64,000 bases of DNA from Knoxdaviesia capensis (GCA_001510575.1 LNGK01000010.1:186001-250000); one strand, 5' to 3'. Shown: positions 1-11,790, counted from the first letter of the stretch. Made by a program: numbers and translations. The notes: a model not told the origin generated them from the letters alone.

Positions 1-937
1 CCGAGCGGGCACGAGACTGGAATGTGTTGCACTCTTTTCTTCGGCTAATCGTTCCGTACACCGTGGCACGCGTGACTCCAAATGCCCGGGCCACAGCGGC
101 CTTGCTCTTCCCCGAAGCCACGGATGCACAGATAGCTGCGCGGGATTCAGAAGACAGTTCGTCAAGACGTCGTCGGTTGGTCATCAGGGATGAGGCAAAT
201 CGTTGGAGAGCTTCGTCGGGCTTGATTCCCTTGCGGTCGGCGCCGTCTCCGTTGAGGCTGTTCAGGGCCGATTCGATATTGGGAGACGATTCTTGGCTTT
301 GCGACGGCGGTTGTTGCTGCATGGACTGGGAGAGTGGCGACATGCCAACCATGGTCTGCTGGCCGTGCATCGAGAGGTCTCCGACTGACGAGTTGCCCAT
401 GATTATTGTCGGGGAGTGGTGGACGGTCATTCCCGGGCCGAGAATGACAGTTCCCGCCGAGAGAGGCTGTTGCATGCCTTGGAGTTGCATGTTGTGGGCC
501 TGCTGTTGTTGGCCCATGGTCGCCTGCATCGGCGAGTTTGTCATGGAGGCGGTGGCAGCCAGCAGAGCCGGGTCAGTCATGATGGCCTGAGGGGCCTGTA
601 GGTGGTGGTGCTGGTGCTGGTGGTGGGCCATATGGCCGGGATGGCCCTGATGGCCTTGGAGACTTTGATGGGAGACGTGAACTCCATGGACGGAGTGGCC
701 GTTTTGGGACAGTCCATTCATGTCGGGCATGTTTCCAGCAGCCATCAGCGCTTGTTGATGGGCCTGGGCTGTCTGCTGTTGAGACTGAGCAATCAATGCG
801 GGATGGATAGGCGTATTATCCTGCTGCGGAGTAACCGAGCTGGAACCGGGAGAGCCGATGGAAGGAGACATTTGGGAGGCCATGTTGACGGGATTCTGTG
901 CCTGGACGGCGCGTGTCTTTTTCGGGGCACGGGGCAT
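1..937 (-). CDS. Helix-turn-helix protein with Gln/His/Met-rich N-terminal region (partial, cut by window edge)
   Basis: An open frame runs without a stop from an ATG at 937 to the left edge, giving about 312 residues of an incomplete protein. The start (MPRAPKKTRAVQ) is basic. Residues about 35-220 are low-complexity, rich in Gln, His, Met, Ser and Pro, including a run HHQHQHHH. Residues about 245-300 are compact and conserved-looking. They hold a helix-turn-helix of the resolvase/Psq/transposase type (SGKSKAAVARAFGVTRATVY) followed by a basic stretch. This layout (glutamine-rich activation-like region plus one DNA-binding HTH) suggests a DNA-binding regulator. An HTH of this kind also begins many pogo/Tc1-type transposases, so a domesticated transposase-derived factor is possible. 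No intron is needed in the visible part. I do not recognise a named orthologue, and the C-terminus lies outside the window. Confidence 0.7.
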   Translation of the reverse strand, partial: MPRAPKKTRAVQAQNPVNMASQMSPSIGSPGSSSVTPQQDNTPIHPALIAQSQQQTAQAHQQALMAAGNMPDMNGLSQNGHSVHGVHVSHQSLQGHQGHPGHMAHHQHQHHHLQAPQAIMTDPALLAATASMTNSPMQATMGQQQQAHNMQLQGMQQPLSAGTVILGPGMTVHHSPTIIMGNSSVGDLSMHGQQTMVGMSPLSQSMQQQPPSQSQESSPNIESALNSLNGDGADRKGIKPDEALQRFASSLMTNRRRLDELSSESRAAICASVASGKSKAAVARAFGVTRATVYGTISRRKECNTFQSRARS

Positions 938-2197
938 GGCCGAAACTGGCGAAGAAGTCCGAAGGAATTGCGAAAGAACAAATCCAAAAAGAAGTCCGGA
1001 ATGAGAAACACGGAAGCGCCGGTACCAGAGCCGGGGATGTTCGGAGCCGGTGGTGATGAAGAAGGAACGTGAAGTTGGGAACACCGGAAGGGCAAAAGTT
1101 TCGAGACGACGGCAAGACAAAATCAGGCGAAATTTGGTGGATAAACGGGGTGTGCGCGTATACGTTGTTTTTGTGGCCCGTTCGCACTTGGAATTTTCTA
1201 TGGAGATTTTTACGTGTGACTTTGAAAACTCCCAAAGCCGGATTTGGCCAATCACCGTGGTCGAATTCGGGAGGCAGGCGCGTTTGGGGAGCTCCTTCCC
1301 TCCAAAACCCAAGTCGTCGATTTCAATCTTCGTCAGTCAAGATTTGAACCCGATGAACCAAAAAAAATAACGATTGAGAGATGCTTCTCGTTCTCAGAAG
1401 AGAAGTTGTCGTCAGGACAGTAGAAACGAACAGAGGAAAAATAAAGGATAGAAATGATGGGTCGAGAAACTCTCCAATGTAAAACTGGATACAATATGGA
1501 GAAGGGGAAAAAGACAAGATGTCTTTGAACCTTGAGTGAGTGTGTGGGAGAAGTTTATGTGTAGAGGGAATGGAGGAAAGAAAAAAAAAGAGAGGGAGGA
1601 AGGAGATAAATGCCAGAAAGACAAGACTGAAGACCATATGACACGAGAGATTTCGAGCTTATTAAAGTGGTCGGGCAAAAGTATCGGCTCAGTCACGTGG
1701 TCTGTGCATTCCTAACTTCCTTATTCGCACTGTCCTTGTGGCGGAGCTAACTGTGCGGGACGTGGAAGAACTTTGCTTCATGCTGGACTTTTGACTTCGT
1801 TTCTCAGTCTCTATCAATCATTGCTGGCGTAAATATCCGTTCCACACGCTCAAGCGAGTCCCATCTGAGAAGGGGAAGGCAAACTCGATCACCATTGAAG
1901 AACTGGGTCAAGCTTCAACTCCCAGGTCCAGATCTCTTTCCCACCCATCCCGGGGTTCGTACCGTGCGAGGAGACACTGTCTCTCCCACCACGCGGACAG
2001 AAACTTTTGACGTGACTAAAAGTACGTTAACACCCGGTCCGAGAATTCGCGACTCAGGTAAACCCTAAACAGCTACCGAACCCTCACGATGGATTTCGTA
2101 TTCCATCAGTCATCGAACGCACAATAAATCTGTATTTTGGCTATGTATATAGGAGATTATATCACTGAGTTGTTGAAAATCAAAGAGGGGAAGTGCA
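938..2197. other. Intergenic: upstream of the HTH gene, downstream of the FAD oxidoreductase
   Basis: No convincing gene. The ORFs here are short and lack family features. The first 700 bases beside the HTH start are purine-rich on the plus strand, which makes a pyrimidine-rich leader on the coding (minus) strand, common in fungal promoters and 5' leaders. The right part holds the 3' flank of the oxidoreductase gene. Confidence 0.5.
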
Positions 2198-3790
2198 TTA
2201 TTCAGCTGCGGGGGAAGGCGCAGTCCAGTCGAACACGACCACCGTACGCACAAACTCATGTGCCGGATCGGTCTTGAGCCGATCTACAGAGAACACGTAC
2301 TCAGGTGGGAGCTGGATGGGTTCTTCTGGTACGTATGCCGGGTCTTCGACCGCACCTATCATGTCTGCCACAGCACGACCCGCGAGAGCTGCAGATGCCA
2401 TGCCATGGCCAGTGTATCCCGCGGAAACCCACATGCCCGGTCCACCCCCAGCAACCGTACTTGGTACTGGGCCAATCCAGGGACACCCGTCCGACGAAAA
2501 GCCCATGATTCCCGTCCACGTCTTCGCAGACTCAAGCTCGAGAGGAGCGCCACTGGCCGGATCGAGGTCGAGAACTTTGGGCAGCTCAGTGCGCAGGTGT
2601 TCAGCCACCACAGGGTCGATATGCGAGTCGTCCCAGTCCCCAACTCCAGCATCATCGCCAACCAGTCGTGCTCCGCCAAACACCAGCGACCCGTCACGCG
2701 TTTGCACGAGGTAGTCGTCCATGCTGGGCGCGTCTGCATTGCGCTCGGCGAGGAATATGTAGGTGTTTTTCAGCGGGGAGACCTCGCGTGGCTTCTCGTG
2801 AGCGGCAGCGACCAGGGCCGAAACCTGTCCGCGGACGGGGAGAATGTATTTCGTCAGGCCGGGGATCAGATACGACGTGTAAGCATTCGTGGCGACGAGC
2901 ACGTGAGGGGTGGCTACACGGCCCCGTTCGGTTTGGATGATCCACGACTTTTCGAATCTGTACATGTGCGTGACCGGCGTGTTGGTCTGCAGATTGAAAG
3001 TCCCGGCGCCGCCCGCCAGCTCCCCGAACTGCTCCAAGAGACCTTCCAGCACCCACGACACAAGCTTGTACGGCCAGAGCGACGCCGCGTTGACTTGGGA
3101 GACCGCTCCCAGTGAATCCGGGACCCGTAGATCCGCCAGAGACGATGTCTTACCGCCACCGCCCCCTGTTTCGTCCCGTGTAATTAGGGACACTTTGCTA
3201 GCCAGCTCCGGGTGGTGCTCGCGTAAGTACTTCAAGTTGGTCTCTGCCTGTTCGACCAACCCCGGACTGTACATTGCATGCACACCCGGCAACGTAGCCC
3301 AGTCGCACGGGATGTTGTGTTTCTGAACCAGGTCCCAGAGAAACGTAAATGTGCTCAACTCGAACGCCGCGATATGTGGTTTGGCCGCGTACACGTTGGG
3401 CTGACAATGACCGCCATTCTGCGGATGTAAGATCAAGTTAGCAGCAACTCAGTCGGGAGAAACAACAGAGGCTTGGAGGCCATTATAATAAAATATTAGG
3501 TGACAGCATAAAAGCAAGAAGCCGGTTCTCACCCTCCCCGTTGCGCCCCAGCAGGCCTCCCGCGCCTCAAGCATCACCACCCGCCGGCTCTTCGCCCAAG
3601 TATTCTTCAACTGCCAAGCAGCGAACGCGCCGGTAATACCACTGCCGATGATTACGACATCGGCCTCAGTTGGCAACGATTCGGTGGTGCGGTGGCCTAG
3701 TAGCACCTTGGATGGCTCTCTGTGCCAGTACGAGCTCGTGCTTTCGGGGTTTGGAAGGCCTGACTGGCCACTGCGCAACTCAGAATGCAT
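2198..3790 (-). CDS. FAD-dependent oxidoreductase, DAO family (glycine/D-amino-acid-oxidase-like)
   Basis: Two exons, 3790-3533 and 3418-2198, join through a 114-bp intron (donor GTGAGA, acceptor CCGCAG) in phase 0 to give 492 residues. The junction restores the family motif GATGR|NGGHC. The N-terminal Rossmann FAD-binding site is visible as VVIIGSGITG (residues about 45-54), followed by an acidic VVMLEAREACWGATGR segment that closes the ADP-binding fold. The C-terminal FAD-contact region contains TGIMGFSSDGCPWIGPVP and a GYTGHGM motif typical of DAO enzymes. There is no signal peptide or peroxisomal SKL tail (it ends SPAAE), so a cytosolic enzyme is likely. Members oxidise amines, amino acids or sarcosine-like substrates; the substrate cannot be read from the sequence. 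It is transcribed in the same direction as the eIF2-beta gene to its right. Confidence 0.88.
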
Positions 3791-4756
3791 CCCCGCGTTG
3801 GTGTGGAGTGATCACAGTCTACTCCGAGTTAAGAGATTTGATGGGTGAGAATCTTGTCGCGAGCTTAATGGTAGTGGAAATTTGAAGAACAAAAAAAAAC
3901 TGCAGCGTCCCCCGATCAATACCGAGCCAAGTTGGCCTGAAAACTATGAGGGGTGAAGGTGAGAAATCGAACGACGTTTCCCAGCTCTGGGATGTCCCCA
4001 GAAACCATGTAACGATGATCACGTGATATATTGGCAACGACGATAGCCATTCAAGGAGACGGATTGACAGGATCTACATCCAGTGGTATCTGCATTACGC
4101 CTATTATAGATGGGGGACTTGGTTCATTGCAGCTAAGCCGAGATATGTTCGGTAAAGACATGACCAAAATGCACTGTTTCCCCTTTTTTGCAACATGATT
4201 GTAACCATCTAGAGGCGTTATTCTCGAACATGAGACCCATCATATCGAAAAGAAGCAAATGCGGAAACGACAGTGGGATAAGTGTTTTTGATGAATTCAC
4301 TGCCATCTTCTATTTTCTCCTCTGTCCTCTAAAACCAAACCTGTAGCCACCGACCTGACCCTCCCTGCTGCTCATATGCTCATATGCTGTCAAAGAACGG
4401 CCTGCGTGAAAAAATACAACAAAAAAAGAGAGCGTCCAGTCTAGAAACGCATTCAGAGGTACTTTTGGGTGTGGAGGGAAGAAGGGAGAATATTGAGAGG
4501 GAAAAAAGAACCAGAGTGAACGAAGAAACCAGAAAAAGAGTAAACTGTCCAGAACTCCTTTCCCTCGCATGTACATAAAAAAGAGCCGAGATCTCAACGG
4601 AGGAGTCCAAGGGCCAGATGAATGAAACCTGTCATCACGTTCTATGCAATGACGGGCTTCTTCCCAAAGGGAAATGGGTGAAAAGGGTGTGCGTGTGGTG
4701 AAAAGAAAAAGAATGTCCAAAGCGAGAGAAGAGAAAGGCCAGCAGTGACGATACGC
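3791..4756. other. Intergenic between the FAD oxidoreductase and eIF2-beta genes
   Basis: No gene recognised. It holds the promoter of the minus-strand oxidoreductase (near 3791-4100) and the 3' flank of eIF2-beta. Positions 4390-4560 are purine-rich on the plus strand (many GAA/AAA triplets). The short ORFs there are composition artefacts. Confidence 0.5.
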
Positions 4757-5864
4757 TTAACCCTCCATCTTCTTTCTCTTGCCGACCTGGGCCGAGAAAC
4801 CGGTCTTGATCGCAGCAACACTGCGTCTCGATCCGCAAGAGTTGCAGGTGATGAAGAATAGACGGTTCTCTCCCTTGTTCAACTCGGTATCAGGAGACTT
4901 GCAGGTCTTGCATGTGAGATATTCGACTGTGGCATCTCTGTTAGTAAATCAAGTTGTTTCATCCGGCAGGTTATGTGTGGACCATGGACCAATCACATAA
5001 GAGAGACCTTGAGAAATAACCGCGAGTGAACAAAGGAAGCAAGTACTTACTGATGTACTTGCGAAGCACAATCTCGATCTGCTTCTGCTGGAAACGGCCC
5101 TTGATGACCAGGCGACGGCTACCGTCGACGGAACCGCTGGTACCCAACTCGGCGAACAGATAAGCGGTGACATGCTCCTCGGTACGCTTCATGCGCTTGC
5201 AAATATCGGCAATGTTGGCGAAAATAGTCTTCTTGTTGCCTTCGCGCATGCACTGGGGCGGGGGAATCTTGTAGCTCTTGGAACCGCTAAGGGCGTGATC
5301 GGGGTTCTTCTGCGACAGCTGAGCGAAGAAGCGGGAGAGGAGAAGGTCGTAGGTGATGGCCTTGGTCTCGTCGTGGGCCCAGATGCCGGTACCGGCATCC
5401 ATGTCGCCCTGGTCATCGGCATCGGCAGCGCCGGCGCCGGCGGTAGCACCCTCGCCCTCAAGATCGAGGGCCTTAAGCTTCGCGGCGAAGTCGTCTTCCT
5501 CACCAGCCTCCTTAACCTTCTTCTTCTTCTTTTTCTTCATCGACAGGTCAATGGCACCATCTTCGCCATCGGGAGCCGCCGAGTCGCCGCCCTCCTCGTC
5601 CTCAATGACAACCTTCTTCTTCTTTTTCTTCTTCAGGGAAAGATCGAGGCCGGCATCATCGACGGCATCGGCAACGGGAATTTCGGCAGGAGCTACAGTA
5701 GAAGAGTGAACCGGTCAGCATTGTAAGTCAGACTCGAAAGCACACACGACATCAAAAGACAGCAAGCACCGCCTGATGAAGTATTAGATCGACGCAAGTC
5801 AAAGTGACTTACTGAGCGAGTGAGACTCGGCGGTCTCCTTGGGCTCGTCGACAACAGATGTCAT
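4757..5864 (-). CDS. SUI3: Translation initiation factor eIF2 subunit beta
   Basis: Three exons, 5864-5813, 5692-5051 and 4926-4757, with introns of 120 and 124 bp, encode 287 residues. The factor is part of the eIF2 heterotrimer that brings Met-tRNAi to the 40S subunit. The N-terminal third carries two lysine blocks (LKKKKKK and MKKKKKKK) that in this family bind eIF5 and eIF2B-epsilon. The core contains KSYKIPPPQ, the segment of eIF2-beta homologues that leads into the eIF2-gamma/RNA-binding fold, then AYLFAELGTSGSVDG and RFQQKQIE. The C-terminus has a C2-C2 zinc ribbon (C237-X2-C240-X18-C259-X2-C262) and ends KTGFSAQVGKRKKMEG. Joining exons 2 and 3 rebuilds the conserved KYIIEYLTCKTC. The short first exon (17 codons plus one base) is supported by a good GTAAGT donor and an ATG in CCATGAC context. 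Length fits fungal orthologues. Confidence 0.95.
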
Positions 5865-7397
5865 GGTAATAGATCCGTCAACGTCGACCACAATCTGTTC
5901 GTTGGTAAACGTGACTGATTTTCTCGACTTTCTTTCGGTGAGTTTAGGGCGTTCCTAGAGAGGGCAGAACGATCAGGAATCAGTTAGATTAATGATAGGA
6001 GTGAAAATTGCAAAGATAAAGCGTTTCAAGTCAGAGAAGAGACAAACTGATTTGGTCTTCTTTGTCTGAAGGTTGTTTGTGCTTGGTGGAGGAATTAGGA
6101 ATTGATTGTTGCGGGGTGGATTTTTAGGAAGAGATCAACGATAGTGGGATAGAGTCCCTGGATTATAAAATATAGTGTGAAAGAGACAAAAAAAACAGAG
6201 CAAAAGTGGGCTTATGTAATTACACCAGCCAATAGCAGAACGTACCTGTGGCTCTTCCATTATGAGTCAACCCGACCTTTGAAGGCAAAATGCTAACAGG
6301 GAAAGCAGTCCAAATCGTAGGTGCTGGAATCTGCTTGAAATGAGAGATGATTTGAATTAGACAAAGAAATGCAAATAGGATGGGTGATCATAGAGGATTA
6401 CATTAATGAGTGAAGAGGCCAGTTATATAGTGCTTCAATAGGCACATACCTTAACAATGATATTGTGAGTGAGTGCTAATAGGGGGAGGGTAAAGATGTG
6501 ATATGATGCTTAAAATGGAGAGGGTGGGACAAGAATGAGGAGAGAGGAAAGGAAATGCACTTGATGGTGATGATGTTAGAAGAAGGTATGGAACAGGAGA
6601 GGAAGAATTCAATTTTCCAGGTCATGAGGACATTTGCCGGGCCTGTGCATGCATCTGGCTGTGCTATTACTGGGCACCCCGCCTCTATAAATCCTGACGC
6701 AACCTGGACTAAGGGGCCTGGAAGTTGATATGGTGGGCTGGTGGGTACAATTCTACGTCAACATACTCATACACCTGTCAAACCTCAGTTGCTGGAATAT
6801 CATAACTCACAAGTATCTTGATTGAGCTAGGAGTTGGAGGGAATATGGACGTAAATGTCATACTGCTGAATATCTATCCCAGTAGCTATCATCACATTCC
6901 AGAGCGAGTATCACATTGTAGTTAGAAGAAAGAACCCCCGGTCACCGACATATGGTGTACCGTGCTGTGAGCACTGTTAAATACTGTACATTATGTAACC
7001 CTTCCGAGCTTGGTCGTTTTGTGCCAGTGTCTCCGAAATGCCGATGCTCCCTACTCACAGCTTCAATTCAAGGATTCAACTCTGGGGGGAAGAATGAAAT
7101 GATGTAAATTGGTAAGTCCAGTTCAGCGATGATATCTCGTGCGTCTCCTCCGACGTACCGTGCACGTGCATATGGTGTCCGGTGTGACAACATTTTGCTT
7201 CTTATTCTCTGTTCTCCAACTAACCTGCATATTCTCGATCCAGGGTCCTCTGCTCATTGCTTGAACCTGATCGCGGAACCCTGAGTCTTCTCACAAACGA
7301 AAACTCTCGCTGCTCACGCCTCCCGCCATCGCGACAACCCCCACACGCGCACCGCTCATCGTCATCCAATCCCGCATCCTACCGATCTCCTCCAGAT
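5865..7397. promoter_or_regulatory. Divergent promoter region between eIF2-beta (-) and the Mim2-like gene (+)
   Basis: A 1.5 kb gene-free interval separates two divergent starts, so both promoters must lie here. A TATA-like AT stretch (ATTATAAAATATAG on the plus strand) sits near 6161-6175, about 300 bp upstream of the eIF2-beta ATG. Another (CTATAAATCC) sits near 6684, on the side of the right-hand gene. Purine-rich blocks (6480-6600) and no credible ORF were seen. Confidence 0.4.
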
Positions 7398-8068
7398 ATG
7401 GCCTCGACAGGCGGCTTGACGCCGTCGGCGTCGTACATAATCCACGACCTGGAGCAAGACGACGACCTAGCCGAGGATGAAATGGACTCGCTCCCGTCGG
7501 ATTCGACCACGAGCAGCATCCTCGGCCCCGAATACGACAGCGACGATGACTACGATGCACAGGAGGAGTGGGAACGCAATCTAGAACAGATCCAGCTGCT
7601 GCTCACCGTACTGGTGATACCGTGGGCTGGCAAGTTCCTAGGTCGCAAGTTTGCATATTGGAGTAGGTTTCTTTTCCCCCGGTCCCTTACCCCGTTTGCC
7701 CGATATTCGCGATGTGAGCTCCGGGCTGGGGCCACTATCCCCGAAGTATCACTCTCTCGGGTTCTCTAGACCTCTTGAAGTACCGGTGGCAATGTTTCTC
7801 TGCTCCGTTTGCCTTTCATGGTTGTCGATGTTCTCCCTGGAGCTTCTCCTATCGTCGGGCCAGCAGGCATCGCGTGAGCTTGAAATATCGATGCTGATAC
7901 TACGGGCCCGTGTAATCTCTTTTCGTTCTTCTCGTCGCGGTGCAAGGTTCTAACGCGTCTCCAACTCTTTCTCCAGGCTGGACCAGATACATGACATGGT
8001 TCCACGGCACCAGTGTAAAATTAGCTGGCGGCATTGAAGGTGCGGTGGTCGCTGCTGCAGTAATCTAA
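7398..8068 (+). CDS. Small mitochondrial outer-membrane import protein, Mim2-like (probable)
   Basis: Two exons, 7398-7662 and 7977-8068, encode 118 residues. The intervening 314-bp intron is long for this genome (donor GTAGGT, acceptor CTCCAG). The N-terminal half is acidic and Ser/Asp-rich (EYDSDDDYDAQEEWE). A single hydrophobic segment follows (LLLTVLVIPWAGKFLGRKFAYW), and the second exon adds SWTRYMTWFH and an alanine-rich tail (EGAVVAAAVI). An acidic cytosolic part, one membrane span with a GRKFAYW-W-RYM motif and a small-residue tail match my memory of fungal Mim2, a partner of Mim1 in inserting alpha-helical outer-membrane proteins. I chose the ATG at 7398 over the in-frame ATG at 7257 because the upstream 47 residues are low-complexity and look like translated leader. 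The frame, intron and single span are solid; the family name is less certain. Confidence 0.7.
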
Positions 8069-8886
8069 AAGGTCACCCTGTTCCGGTGTTTCTTTGTGTT
8101 TGATTTTCTCATGGGCTTGTGGGCTTCGTTTTTCTTCTTTTTTCGCGGGTTGGTTCGGTCGACGGACATCACAGACAGAAGTGTCAGAGCCAGCGCGATC
8201 AGTGACTGCCATATCATTCATGTATATATACATCTCAGCTATTTCAGCACCCGGCAGGTTATTTGTTGTTAAAAGGCACTCCAATTAGATCTCTTTTCAC
8301 GGTTTACCCCCCGTCTCCATACGACGACTCGTTGCTCGTTGGTAGAGCTCACTCAACACGCAGCCGCTCAATGTTCAATAGAAAGCCAAATCAATTCATG
8401 AGGATGTAAGCTGGACTAAGATATGGTTTGTGATAAAAGAGAAATCGTCAACCAAAAATATTATAAGCCCAAAAGCCAGCCCATTGCAATACGAATATAG
8501 ACGAGTTTAGAACTGTTCACATATTCACCCTCCATCGATGCCAAGTTAACCTAATAGCAACATCTTGTAACATCGTAAACCAGAAACGCCAACCAAGAGA
8601 GAATGCCCCCAATCATGCCACCCCCAAGCCAGGCATCTTTCCATGTAACTAGCGAAAGCATTCGAATGCCAGTGAGTATGGCACCCGACATAGCTTGTTA
8701 TGGAATCATCAAAAGAAAAAGAAAATATTGTGAAAACTGAGATCGAAGAGTTGTTCTTCTGAGCCCAATATATAGGCTAGCATCAGAACGGTTGTGGTTC
8801 TTCAATGTGTAGAAGCAGGAAGGTAATGGGTATTGAATCAAGCATTTGTTCCACGGCACAACGTTTTGGGAAGAGCATGTTCCCGC
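8069..8886. other. Convergent 3' region between the Mim2-like gene and nce102
   Basis: Stop codons of two convergent genes bound this stretch, so it should hold both 3' UTRs. The right half (8390-8720) is A-rich on the plus strand. No gene, RNA or repeat was recognised. Confidence 0.45.
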
Positions 8887-9414
8887 TTAGACGCCGACCT
8901 GGGCCATGTTGGGACGCGAGCCGGGTCTCGCACCACGGCCACTTCCGCCGGCAATGGCAGAGATGGATAAGGCAAGCGAGGCAGCAAATCCAAAGAACAG
9001 GAACCACATGAACACAGTGCTAGCTTGGATCTCGCGGCAGCGCTTCTCGTTGCTGCGAGAACCCCAAACGATATAGTTACGGGGCAGAGAATCCCAGTGC
9101 AGGTTGCTGCAGTTCACGGCACGTATACGGGCCGACAGCAGGATCGCATTGATGAAGGTGAAGATGGTTGTGAGCAAGTCCAGAACGGCAGCCGCCAGCG
9201 GCAGGTAGATGGATGTGACGAATCCCGCGGCCATGCCGTATAAGAGGGTAATCCATGACAATGCGCACACGAACATGGTGAAGTTGAGAGTTGCTGAGCC
9301 GGTGCTCGAGCCGTTGATGTTGTCAGAGATGACATTGCCGATGAGCGCAGTGACAAGGAGAGTCCAGAGGAACTGCCAGCCTCTGAGGCCGATCTGGATG
9401 ACGCGGTGCTCCAT
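8887..9414 (-). CDS. nce102: MARVEL-domain protein Nce102 (eisosome-associated, non-classical export)
   Basis: A single uninterrupted frame of 175 residues. Hydropathy by eye gives four membrane spans: WQFLWTLLVTALIGNVI; FTMFVCALSWITLLYGMAA; LPLAAAVLDLLTTIFTFINA; and STVFMWFLFFGFAASLAL. This is the MARVEL layout. Between spans 3 and 4 it has the Nce102 signature IRAVNCSN...GS...RCREIQA, which lines up with the IRAHSCNN...RCRQAQA region of the yeast protein. The tail ends AQVGV, like the GQVGV near the yeast C-terminus. The yeast protein is 173 residues, so length also fits. Nce102 sits in the plasma membrane, senses sphingolipid and helps organise eisosomes. The coding strand upstream (9440-9730) is pyrimidine-rich, as expected of an actively transcribed fungal promoter. 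Confidence is high for the family, slightly lower for strict orthology because fungi can carry paralogues. Confidence 0.87.
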   Translation of the reverse strand: MEHRVIQIGLRGWQFLWTLLVTALIGNVISDNINGSSTGSATLNFTMFVCALSWITLLYGMAAGFVTSIYLPLAAAVLDLLTTIFTFINAILLSARIRAVNCSNLHWDSLPRNYIVWGSRSNEKRCREIQASTVFMWFLFFGFAASLALSISAIAGGSGRGARPGSRPNMAQVGV

Positions 9415-11790
9415 TGTGGTGGTGAGGAGGGAGGCAGGTGTAAGAAGTGGAGGGGTCGGGATTCAGGTTCTTCGGGGAATATGAGGTACACGATAGGATG
9501 TTGTGACTAAAAGGCGAAGTGTCGATAATGTGGATGAAGATGAAGGTGGGAGGGAAAAGGAAGAAGGCAATATTTGTAGATGGAGGAGGATAATGGCGTG
9601 TTCTTAAGTGCCAGTAGTCGGATGCAGGAATGAAGAATGAGGAAAGAGCGAGGGAATGAAAAGGAAGAGGAAAGAAGAAGAGAAGAGTAGGAAAAGGGAA
9701 GCGGCGAGTGCAGGTATCTATATTGTACCAAGGTTTCGCATGCGCAGATAAGATCTGTTTAGGGCTTCGACGTGAATCAGACGGGACCACAAGGTGGGCC
9801 AAGAAGAGTGATGTACTGAATATGTTCCTTTTCCTTTCTATTGTAAGTCGGTAGTGTGAAGACGGGATAGGGATAGTCCCAAATGGCCAAGGGCCGAGAC
9901 AAGAGAAGCCGGAAGGTGAGTAGTATATTACGGATGGTATGATGAGACTATTACAGTTTGGAGGGGTGAGGATTTTCGGCTCGTGTGAGAGTGTGGGTGG
10001 TGATACTGTTGCCTGACGGATTTATGCGGTAACTGGGAAACCTGTACCAGAACCGTTAGGCACAGCACAGCCTTTGACTCGTCCTTCTTCAATATCCACG
10101 AGGTGGTGTCCTACCAACCAGCCATCCTCTACGAAGAATTGAGGGTATCCAGAACCCGAATTCTTGCCTGCTGTAAGACGCGGTAGCCACAGAGACTGGG
10201 TCAAAGACATGCAGCAAGCACGAAAACAGAGCACAAGTGCAAGACGGCTTAGGCGGGATACGGGATCTCCAGTGAGCTGTCAAAAAGCAAAGATCGACCA
10301 GGGCATTCCCGGAAGACCAGTGAAGCTCCGCTATGGGTACACCTACCTATGATATCACTGGGTCGGGTCCGGCGCATGGTGGCCGCCCAGAAACTTCACG
10401 CTTTTAGTGGGTGATCCCTAGTACTGTTGGTTGAGCTGTTCGGGTTCAGTGCCGGGGGCCCTTGTCTCGGCAGGGTACATGTGCTGTGGGTCGCCTGTGA
10501 GAGACAACGGACGAAGATGGCGATCGTGAAGGATTGGCGAATTAATTATCCGGCATTGAAGAAAATCCCCACGGCTCATGGTCGGAGTAAATGCTACGAT
10601 GCAGGAAACATGGCACATATCACACTCCAAACGAACAAATCAAGCTGAAGGATATGGACAGCCCGTTCCTTATGTTAAGAGCAGCAATAGAGTAATGTCA
10701 TGCAAGTTAAACCGAGAGATCCGTCCCTACACAATGCTTTCGCAACGGACGCTTTCGGACGCAGTATAACCCGCGATCACTGGAATGTTCGGGGTTTTCA
10801 CGTGGAAGCAAGCATACGCGCTCTTTATATCAACTCGCATAAGGTTGTCGACAGGCAGTGGATGCATGTAACAGTACCGCAGTACGTCATGTACCAAGCT
10901 ACACTAAACTTGCAGCTAGATGGAATGTATATATACAGGCAAAGCTTGTAGGACTTTGCTCGGCGTATTCGTATGAGGAAGGAACTCGTCTGGTTCGGGA
11001 GCTCTTCTAAAGCTCTCCGTTCCGGGAAGGCGCCATCAAACACTTCCCCATTTAGTCCCTTCCCCGTCAGACCATTTTGTTGCCATCCAGTGGAGCGCAG
11101 ACGGAAGCAGCTGAGAAGGTGTCACGTCAATGGATGTACCGAGAAGGTACTTGCTCGATACTTTAGAGCTGTGACTTCTCGATTGACGCCATGAAAAAAA
11201 GCCTTGTTGGAAAAAAGAAATTTTGCTAACATCATGCGCTTACGTCACTGAGCGTCAGTTCGCCAGTCATTCTGGGCTTTTTGTGAGTTTGCGGGTTTCC
11301 GCCCCCGGTTCGCACACATGTCTCGTTCGTTGGAGATCTCGAGATATCCGTTGGTTCAGATCAGTTCACAAGCTTTGGCGGCTGGCTACCAGGTGAAACA
11401 ACGCAGACAGCCTCTTTGTGAATCAGCCACGACGACCACATTTGTCTTTTCCGTGGTAACCGGGCCACCGCATCTTGGTCCCCGCGAGTCTGGAGTCGAG
11501 AAAAAAGTCGCGAGAAATCGATCGTGGCGGAGTTTCAGGAAATCAGGGCCTCGAGCTCTGTCCCATGGTTCCACTCTTCCAAAATAGTTGGGGCGTGATG
11601 ATTCCGATGGTTACCCGCGGTTGTTGTGTAGTGGTGAACCAGCTCTCTGTAAGGCACTTCACCAGCAATCTGCAGCTCAACGGGGATAAATAACTCAAAA
11701 AGTCCTCGCAATCACCATCATACGGTCAAATGATCACTCCATTTTATATCCCAACGAATATTATTACCGACAGCCAAACAGATCATGTCC
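9415..11790. other. Intergenic: nce102 promoter, then an empty stretch up to the PNGase A gene's 3' end
   Basis: The left 350 bases are the purine-rich (plus strand) leader and promoter of nce102. The remaining 2 kb has only short overlapping ORFs without family features. No tRNA-like T-loop motif or transposon end was recognised. It could hold a non-coding transcript. Confidence 0.4.

Noticed and set aside
1951..1975. Possible tRNA T-loop-like GGGGTTCGTACC
   Set aside because: No matching acceptor stem, anticodon stem or D-loop could be placed around it.
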